The notes beneath the pieces were generated by a model. That model was not told the origin of the DNA and made no database searches. It was given only the letters and a program-made list of their open reading frames with translations. The position numbers and the translations under genes were made by a program. Of a stretch of DNA of 64,000 nucleotides, positions 58,066 to 64,000 are shown piece by piece (within the stretch, counting starts at the first letter, position 1; each line of letters starts with the position of its first letter). This stretch comes from Paraburkholderia tropica (GTDB lineage Bacteria; Pseudomonadota; Gammaproteobacteria; Burkholderiales; Burkholderiaceae), in assembly GCF_914484835.1 (NCBI RefSeq), contig NZ_CAJZAR010000030.1, forward strand, positions 1 to 64,000, in the 5' to 3' direction.

Positions 58066-58503
58066 GCAGCGCCCCCGCGCGCAGCGGCTGCGCTATGTGC
58101 GCTGGCGCACCGACGCCCGAACTTAAAGTAAACCTTCACTTTGCGCGCTAAGTTTTGGATTCCGCAGAACAATCGCGCTCCCCGTCGTCGCGCCTGTGGA
58201 TAACTTTGTTGAGAACTTGATGTCGGCCCGCCGCGCCAGCCATTTTGACGCGCCTATGTGGGAAACCGCACAAAACGCCATGGAGCGGCGAAAGCCTTAT
58301 CTGTCAAGGGTCTGATTGATTCTTTCGAGCCCGTCCTCGCTCGCTGCGGCAATTTTTCCCTCTTGCGCGCCGCAACGAGACAAGTGTGCATAAGTCAATG
58401 CTTGACAGAGCCCGGAGGGCGTCTGGCTGGCCTCTTGAGCCCGGTGTTACCCTGGTGCCCGGAGCCCAGCCCCTGCCCTACGCGCTGCGTTGCAACAAAA
58501 ACT
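58066..58503. other. 438-bp gap between hemE and priA
   Basis: No gene is supported. It contains TGTGGATAA at 58195-58203, a perfect DnaA box in reverse, and TGTGCATAA at 58385-58393, a one-mismatch copy, 182 bp apart. Confidence 0.5.
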
Positions 58504-59595
58504 TCACGCAGACGCAGCGTGCAGCGCGCGGCTATGGCGATGCACTTCGTCGACGAGTTCAGCGACGCTTTCGGGCGGCGTGAACTGCGAAATGCCGTGG
58601 CCGAGATTGAAGACGTGACCCGGATGCGCGCCGAAGCTGTCGAGCACCGCGCGCGCCTGTTCGCGGATCGCGGCCGGCGACGCGAACAGCACGTTCGGGT
58701 CCAGATTGCCTTGCAGCGCCACGCGGTCGCCCACGCGCTCGCGCGCGCGGCCGAGGTTCACGGTCCAGTCGAGGCCGACTGCGTCGACGCCCGTATTGGC
58801 GATCTCGTCGAGCCACAGCCCGCCGCCCTTCGTGAAGGTGATCACCGGCACGCGTTCGCCGTCGTGCTCGCGCTTGAGCTGCGCGACCACGCGCTGGATG
58901 TAAGCAAGCGAGAAGCGCTGATAGATGCCGTCCGCGAGCGCGCCGCCCCACGTGTCGAAGATCATCACGGCCTGCGCGCCCGCTTCGATCTGCGCGTTCA
59001 GATACGCGGCCACGGCCTGCGCGTTGACTTCGAGAATGCGCTCCATGAGGTCGGGGCGCGCGTACAGCATCGACTTCACGGTGCGGAAATCGTCCGAGCC
59101 GCCGCCTTCGACCATATAGCACGCGAGCGTCCACGGGCTGCCCGAGAAACCGATCAGCGGCACGCGCTGACGGCCCTGGCCGTCGGTGAGCGCGCGGCGA
59201 ATTTCGCGCACGGCGTCGGTCACATAGCCGAGCGTCTCGCCGATGTCGGGCACGGCGAGCTTCGCCACGTCTTCCTCGGTGCGCACCGGATGCGCGAACT
59301 TCGGACCCTCGCCCGCCTGGAACGACAGGCCGAGACCCATCGCGTCGGGAATCGTGAGGATGTCCGAGAACAGGATGGCGGCGTCGAGCGGATAGCGTTC
59401 GAGCGGCTGCAGCGTGACTTCGGTCGCGTAATCGGGATTCTTCGCGAGGCCGAGGAAACTGCCCGCGCGGCTGCGCGTGGCGTTGTATTCCGGCAGATAA
59501 CGGCCTGCCTGGCGCATCAGCCAGATCGGCGTGTACTCGGTCGGCTGACGCAGCAATGCGCGCAGGAAGGTGTCGTTCAGAAGGGTGTGGGCCAC
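58504..59595 (-). CDS. hemE: Uroporphyrinogen decarboxylase
   Basis: HemE decarboxylates uroporphyrinogen III to coproporphyrinogen III in haem synthesis. The 363-residue protein has the family N-terminal motif [16 protein letters not shown] with conserved Arg residues. The second family motif [18 protein letters not shown] and the C-terminal [17 protein letters not shown] are present. It lies upstream of priA on the same strand but with a 438-bp gap. Confidence 0.97.
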   Translation of the reverse strand: MAHTLLNDTFLRALLRQPTEYTPIWLMRQAGRYLPEYNATRSRAGSFLGLAKNPDYATEVTLQPLERYPLDAAILFSDILTIPDAMGLGLSFQAGEGPKFAHPVRTEEDVAKLAVPDIGETLGYVTDAVREIRRALTDGQGRQRVPLIGFSGSPWTLACYMVEGGGSDDFRTVKSMLYARPDLMERILEVNAQAVAAYLNAQIEAGAQAVMIFDTWGGALADGIYQRFSLAYIQRVVAQLKREHDGERVPVITFTKGGGLWLDEIANTGVDAVGLDWTVNLGRARERVGDRVALQGNLDPNVLFASPAAIREQARAVLDSFGAHPGHVFNLGHGISQFTPPESVAELVDEVHRHSRALHAASA

Positions 59596-59909
59596 GTGCG
59601 GAGGCGCTTGCGCGCGAGATTCGGAAGCAGACCGCTATTTTACCGGACCGGCGCGTACGGCATGGCGTTGATGGACGGCATAAGCGCAAGACACGGACAC
59701 CACGAAGGCTCCACGAGGTCTCGATCAGGCGCTGCGTCGCGCCTGCGACCGTGGAACGGCGACCACTCGCCGCACCACCGGGATGCCGCCGCCGCGCCCG
59801 CGCGCTACCAGGTCTGTCCATGCTTAACGCGTGAGGACGCGCGGACTATGATCGACTACCTTTCCGAATCAATACATCGCGTCCAACAAAGGACGAGGAG
59901 ACACGCAGC
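59596..59909. other. 314-bp divergent region between hemE and the PheC-like gene
   Basis: No gene is supported. It must hold promoters for both directions, but I cannot assign a clear -35/-10 pair. Confidence 0.4.
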
Positions 59910-60746
59910 ATGAAGAAGAACAAGGCGCTCGCCGCCACTGGCGCGCTCGTCGCCGCCTTGCTGGCCGCGCTCGCGGGCACACCGAGCGCATTCGCGCAGT
60001 CGAATCCCGGTGCGGCCCCGAGTCCGAATCCAAACGCCGCCGCGCCCTCGCGCCTCGACGATGTGCTCGCGCGCGGCACGCTGCGCGCCTGCACGACCGG
60101 CGACTACAAGCCCTACTCGTTCTACAAGCCGGATGGCACGTTCGAAGGCATCGACATCGACATGGCGGAGTCGCTCGCGAAGTCGCTGGGCGTGAAGGCC
60201 GAGTTCGTGAAGACCACGTGGTCCAACCTCATGACCGACTTCCTCGCGAAGTGCGACGTCGCGGTGGGCGGCGTCTCGACCACGCTCGAACGTCAGAAGC
60301 GCGCGTTCTTCACCGAGGCGTATCAGGTCGACGGCAAGACGCCCATCGTGCGCTGCGACGACGTGAACAAGTATCAGAGCGTCGCGCAGATCGATCAGCC
60401 CGGCACGCGCGTGATCGTGAATCCGGGCGGCACGAACGAGCGCTTCGCGAAGCAGTTCTTTCCGCACGCGAACCTCACCGTGTATCCCGACAACGTGACG
60501 ATCTTCAAGCAGATCCTCGCGGGTAAGGCCGATGTCATGGTGACCGACGCCTCCGAAACGCTCCTGCAGCAGAAGCTCAATCCGGGCCTGTGCTCGGTGC
60601 ATCCCGACAAGCCGTTCCAGTACGGCGAGAAAGCGTGGATGGTGCCGCGCGGCGACGTCGTGTTCCAGCAGTACGTCGATCAATGGCTGCATCTCGCGCG
60701 CGCGAGCGGCGAGTATCAGTCGATCTCGGACAAGTGGCTGAAGTGA
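59910..60746 (+). CDS. Periplasmic family-3 binding-protein fold, PheC-like (cyclohexadienyl dehydratase candidate)
   Basis: A 278-residue secreted protein (signal peptide ending SAFA-Q, then an Asn/Pro/Ala linker). The core begins RLDDVLARGTLRACTTGDYK and continues YSFYKPDGTFEGIDIDMAES, and has VMVTDASETLLQQKL and WLHLARASGEYQSISDKWLK. These resemble PheC, the periplasmic arogenate/prephenate dehydratase of Pseudomonas, more than amino-acid binding proteins. A glutamate is kept in TDASE, where PheC's catalytic Glu lies. Alternatively it is an ordinary binding protein. No transporter gene is linked. Confidence 0.75.
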   Translation: MKKNKALAATGALVAALLAALAGTPSAFAQSNPGAAPSPNPNAAAPSRLDDVLARGTLRACTTGDYKPYSFYKPDGTFEGIDIDMAESLAKSLGVKAEFVKTTWSNLMTDFLAKCDVAVGGVSTTLERQKRAFFTEAYQVDGKTPIVRCDDVNKYQSVAQIDQPGTRVIVNPGGTNERFAKQFFPHANLTVYPDNVTIFKQILAGKADVMVTDASETLLQQKLNPGLCSVHPDKPFQYGEKAWMVPRGDVVFQQYVDQWLHLARASGEYQSISDKWLK

Positions 60747-61174
60747 GCGCCAAGGATCTTGCCGAGGCGTAGACTCATGAAGCATCGATGCGGCTTGCGT
60801 CACTGACGCGGCTCGCACCGCTCGCTCATTCGTTAAACGATATGACGAGTTGCAACGACTCGTTGCACCGCCACATGATCGTCGCGCAAACGATGCGCGC
60901 GCGACGATGTGCGGATGCCGCATGCATCCGCCGCGATACGCGCGGCGCTCAGGTGACAGAAACGGCGTATCGCCCGCATGGCGGGACTTTCTTCATGCGA
61001 AAGGAATTTCGCTCGACGCTAACGTTTGCGCGCGGTCTGACAGCGCCCGAAAATGCCGGTAAAAATGACGGCTCGAAAACGCTCAGGACGGCAAAAAATC
61101 CCGCGGAGCCTTATCTGGCGGGCGTTACAACCTGAAACACTTTGTTACCGCGAAGGTTCATTAATTCGCCCACA
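60747..61174. other. 428-bp gap before a possible small protein
   Basis: It has an ACGAGT-TGCAACG-ACTCGT inverted repeat at 60845-60863 and no other recognisable feature. The frames across it do not look coding. Confidence 0.4.
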
Positions 61175-61354
61175 ATGCCTTCAACGGTTTCAACACGGAT
61201 GTGGCTTGGTGCAAGTGTGAGCGGACACGATACACCAGCCGGTCGGCTTTATGCCGAAGCCCTCCTTAGGGGCATCCTTGCTGGAGCCGTGACCGGCGTC
61301 TCGTACGTTTCATCAGCCGGCTCCTCCTTTGGTCTCCTCGCGCTAACCCCGTAG
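61175..61354 (+). CDS. Possible 59-residue small protein
   Basis: ATG 61175 opens MPSTVSTRMWLGASVSGHDT and the C-terminal half AGAVTGVSYVSSAGSSFGLL is hydrophobic. It is followed 13 bp later by a strong terminator, so a discrete transcript ends here. The ribosome-binding site is weak. It could instead be an untranslated small RNA. Confidence 0.4.
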   Translation: MPSTVSTRMWLGASVSGHDTPAGRLYAEALLRGILAGAVTGVSYVSSAGSSFGLLALTP

Positions 61355-61366
61355 CGTGTGGTTTTT

Positions 61367-61392
61367 AGCGGGCTCCAGGCCCGCTTTTTTTT
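61367..61392 (+). terminator. Strong intrinsic terminator
   Basis: AGCGGGC and GCCCGCT form a 7-bp stem around TCCAG, followed by eight T. It marks the end of a + strand transcript containing the possible small protein. Confidence 0.88.
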
Positions 61393-61573
61393 CGTCCGCG
61401 TTTTCCCTTCCCTCTCGTTTTCCCTCGGTTTTTCCCACGTTTTTCCGATCTTTTGACGGTTTGCGCACTCGCATATCCGCGCGATTGATTCGGCATCCCG
61501 ATTATCTTTTGTCCGCACAGACGCGCCGTGAAGCCCAAAAGGAGCGGCGGCCTCGCCGCCCCTTCTTGCCCGC

Positions 61574-63325
61574 TCACGCCGTCTTCGGCTCGCTGATCTT
61601 CAGTTCGTCGATCATCTGTGCGCGCATCACGAACTTCTGCACCTTGCCCGTCACCGTCATCGGCAGTTCGTCGACGAAACGGATGTACTTCGGGATCTTG
61701 TAGTGCGCAATCTGCCCCTGGCAGAACGTCTGGATCTCCTCGGCCGTCGCGGCCTCGCCCGGACGCAGCACGATCCACGCGCAGACTTCCTCGCCGTACT
61801 TCGCGTCCGGCACGCCGAACACCTGCACGGTCTGCACCTTCGGATGCCGGAACAGGAACTCCTCGATCTCGCGCGGATAGATGTTCTCGCCGCCGCGAAT
61901 CAGCATGTCCTTCAGGCGGCCCACGATGTTGCAGTAGCCTTCGGTGTCGAGCGTCGCGAGGTCGCCCGTGTGCATCCAGCCGTCGATGATCGATTCCGCC
62001 GTCCGGGCCTCATCGCCCCAGTAGCCGCACATCACCGAATAGCCGCGCGTGCACAACTCGCCCGTCTCGCCCACCGGCACGACGTTGCCGAGCGGATCGA
62101 CGATCTTCACTTCGAGATGCGGCTGGATGCGGCCCACCGTGGTCGTGCGCTTGTCGAGCGGATCGGTGGTCGCGCTCTGGAACGAGACCGGGCTCGTCTC
62201 CGTCATGCCGTAGGCGATGGTGATCTCGGCCAGATGCATCTTCGAGACCACGCGCTTCATCGTTTCGATCGGACACGGCGAACCGGCCATGATGCCCGTG
62301 CGCAGGCGCGACAGATCGAACTTCGCGAAGTCCGGGTGATCGAGCTCGGCGATGAACATCGTCGGCACGCCATGCAGCGCCGTGCAGCCTTCCTCGGACA
62401 CGGCTTCGAGCGTCGCGCGCGGATCGAAAGCCTCGCCGGGAAACACCATGTTCGCGCCGACCGACACGCACGCGAGCACCGCGAGCACCATGCCGAAACA
62501 GTGATAAAGCGGCACCGGGATACAGAGCGAATCGTCCTCGCTCAAACGCATGGCCATCGCAATGAAGCGGCCATTGTTGACGACGTTGCGGTGCGTGAGC
62601 GTCGCGCCCTTCGGGTTGCCGGTCGTGCCGCTCGTGAACTGGATGTTGATCGGATCGTCGGGCGAGAGCGTGGCGCCCAGCGCGTCGAGCCAGGCCGTGC
62701 CGTCGCGCGCGAGCCGCTCGCGGCCCAGTTCGATCAGCTCGCTGAAGTTGAGCATGCCGGGCGAGGCGGTGTCGCACATGCGGATCACCGTGCGCAGCGC
62801 GGGCAGCCGCGCCGCGTGCAGATCGCCGGGCTGCGCGCTCGCGAGTTCCGGCGCGAGCGTCTGCAGCATCTCCAGATACTTCGAGGTCTTGAAGCTTTCC
62901 GCCGCCACGATGGCCTTGCAGCCGACCTTGTTCAGCGCGTATTCGAGCTCCGCGAGCCGGTAAGCCGGATTGATGTTGACGAGCACCGCGCCGAGGCGCG
63001 CGGTCGCGAACTGCGTGAGCAGCCATTCGCAGCGATTGGGCGACCAGATGCCCACGCGATCGCCCTTCTCGATGCCCAACTCCGCGAGACCTGCCGCCAT
63101 CACGTCGACTTCGGTCGCGAACTCACGCCAACTCCAGCGAATGCCCTGCTCGCGAAACACCACGGCGGGCCGCTCGGGGAACCGGCTGACGGTTTCGCGC
63201 AGGAAATCACCGATGGTGGCGTCGGAGAGCGGCGTGGCGGTCGTGCCGCGCACGTAGGAAAGACCGTCCTGCGGCGCGATGAGCGCTTCGCGCGCGGCCG
63301 CCGCGCGTGCTGCGTCGATTGCCAT
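61574..63325 (-). CDS. Acyl-CoA synthetase, AMP-binding family
   Basis: A 583-residue ANL-superfamily enzyme that activates a carboxylic acid as an AMP ester and then a CoA thioester. Motifs: ATP loop [17 protein letters not shown]5 YGMTETSPV, hinge region [12 protein letters not shown] and A10 [16 protein letters not shown] with the catalytic Lys. Length and architecture suit medium- or long-chain fatty acids. The substrate is not fixed by sequence. It is monocistronic here. Confidence 0.9.
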   Translation of the reverse strand: MAIDAARAAAAREALIAPQDGLSYVRGTTATPLSDATIGDFLRETVSRFPERPAVVFREQGIRWSWREFATEVDVMAAGLAELGIEKGDRVGIWSPNRCEWLLTQFATARLGAVLVNINPAYRLAELEYALNKVGCKAIVAAESFKTSKYLEMLQTLAPELASAQPGDLHAARLPALRTVIRMCDTASPGMLNFSELIELGRERLARDGTAWLDALGATLSPDDPINIQFTSGTTGNPKGATLTHRNVVNNGRFIAMAMRLSEDDSLCIPVPLYHCFGMVLAVLACVSVGANMVFPGEAFDPRATLEAVSEEGCTALHGVPTMFIAELDHPDFAKFDLSRLRTGIMAGSPCPIETMKRVVSKMHLAEITIAYGMTETSPVSFQSATTDPLDKRTTTVGRIQPHLEVKIVDPLGNVVPVGETGELCTRGYSVMCGYWGDEARTAESIIDGWMHTGDLATLDTEGYCNIVGRLKDMLIRGGENIYPREIEEFLFRHPKVQTVQVFGVPDAKYGEEVCAWIVLRPGEAATAEEIQTFCQGQIAHYKIPKYIRFVDELPMTVTGKVQKFVMRAQMIDELKISEPKTA

Positions 63326-63826
63326 GGTGGCTGTCTCCTGCGGGAGTCGCGCTCCCGTTGAAATGATTTTGAAATCTATTCTCCACCGCGACGGGCGGCG
63401 GCGGCATCAAGTTTTACCCGCAGCGCAGGCTGCCAGGCCCGGGCGCAGCGCCGCGCGGCGGCACGCTCGAAGGCATGATTTCGCATTACCTTTCCGTAAA
63501 CGTCAAGTAGTTTGTTCCCGGCTTGCCGACCGGCACGCGGCGACCGGCGCTTCGGTGCGCTCCGGCGCGCTTCGACTCGTTTTCCGCTGGTGATCTGCGC
63601 GCTGCGGGTCGCCTCTCTGGCTTATTCCCGCGCAAGTTTTGGCGCTTTTCCCCCGCCGCATTGCGACATCGCGTCACGCTCTCTCAAACGTCTGATGGAC
63701 TTTAACGACGTTTCGTAATGCAATCGCCGCTGCTTTTCAGACGTCTAACGAAGTTTTGACTTCGGCCTATTAGTTCGTAGTTCTTATCAACTTGATGCGT
63801 AGGAAATTTCGCCACCTGGAGTCTCG
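63326..63826. other. 501-bp gap upstream of the acyl-CoA synthetase and of the last gene
   Basis: No ORF of coding quality. It is divergent between the two genes, so promoters for both should lie here. Confidence 0.4.
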
Positions 63827-64000
63827 ATGAACACCACCGCTTATTGCCGCCTCATCCTCACGAAGAAAATCTGGGCCGCTGTGCCCGGCTCCGACGCCAA
63901 CGGCTATTCCGATCCCGCCGACACGATCCAGTACGCGTTCGGCGTCGTGCCGGAAGGCACGCATTTCCGCGACTTCGCGAACGCGGACGGCTCGGTCGAC
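63827..64000 (+). CDS. Unidentified gene, N-terminal part only (continues past the window)
   Basis: ATG 63827 (CTGGAG eight bases upstream) starts a frame that stays open for the 58 codons to the window end: MNTTAYCRLILTKKIWAAVP, then DPADTIQYAFGVVPEGTHF. It has no signal peptide. I do not recognise the family. Confidence 0.55.
   Translation, partial: MNTTAYCRLILTKKIWAAVPGSDANGYSDPADTIQYAFGVVPEGTHFRDFANADGSVD

Noticed and set aside
60845..60867. Second PutA-type operator (two GTTGCA cores near the PheC-like gene)
   Set aside because: The motifs overlap a different inverted repeat, have unlike spacing to the putA site, and lie after the gene rather than in front of a proline gene.

Overview
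The window is high-GC chromosomal DNA from a member of the Burkholderiaceae, most likely the Burkholderia/Paraburkholderia/Caballeronia group. This rests on gene content and order: flhDC-motAB-cheY-cheA close to fliC-fliD-fliT, a tandem glycine riboswitch before gcvTHP, the putA, priA and hemE genes, and an rpsU with adjacent housekeeping genes. No database search was possible, so the genus is an inference.

Layout. 1-6241: flagellar master and motor genes on the minus strand (flhD, flhC, motA, motB, a cheY-type regulator, and the N-terminal part of cheA running off the left edge), with a divergent family-4 glycosyltransferase. 6242-13246: an H-NS-like protein, aquaporin Z, a periplasmic histidine phosphatase, a HAD phosphatase, a BadF/BcrA-type sugar kinase, Tag glycosylase, S21 and an aldo/keto reductase. 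13476-24197: a filament and glycosylation block, with Glf (UDP-galactopyranose mutase), a 1185-residue TPR/GT41 (O-GlcNAc-transferase-like) protein carrying a second C-terminal transferase-like module, FliT, FliD, flagellin, and a divergent TPR/GT-B protein. Sigma-28 promoters can be read upstream of motA and fliC.

24339-34133 is a 9.8-kb integrated element lying between 45-bp direct repeats. The right repeat is the 3' part of an intact tRNA-Arg(CCG); the left repeat is a tRNA fragment that still abuts the tRNA's original terminator. The element encodes a tyrosine integrase, a small HTH protein of AlpA/excisionase type, a PC4/p15-like protein, an Ash-like leader region, a DUF3987 helicase-like protein, several small proteins and a lone HK97-type major capsid protein. 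No portal, terminase or tail gene is visible. At the right end is a two-gene cargo: a 65-residue protein and a Clp/S49-fold serine protease. The leader at 27370-27565 looks like the immunity region of satellite phage P4: a terminator and antiterminator pair, plus one loop sequence complementary to both an upstream site and the next gene's Shine-Dalgarno. This satellite-like element is the most novel part of the window.

34603-49912: a di-haem c-type cytochrome, Rep helicase, an oxidoreductase and a small lipoprotein, then the glycine cleavage operon under a tandem glycine riboswitch, an alginate-lyase-family protein, L-serine deaminase and a ThDP enzyme. Glycine cleavage and serine deamination form a coherent one-carbon/serine-glycine catabolic neighbourhood. 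50071-64000: a branched-chain amino-acid binding protein, trifunctional PutA with a probable autoregulatory operator, PriA, HemE, a PheC-like periplasmic protein, a possible 59-residue small protein, an acyl-CoA synthetase and the start of an unidentified gene at the right edge.
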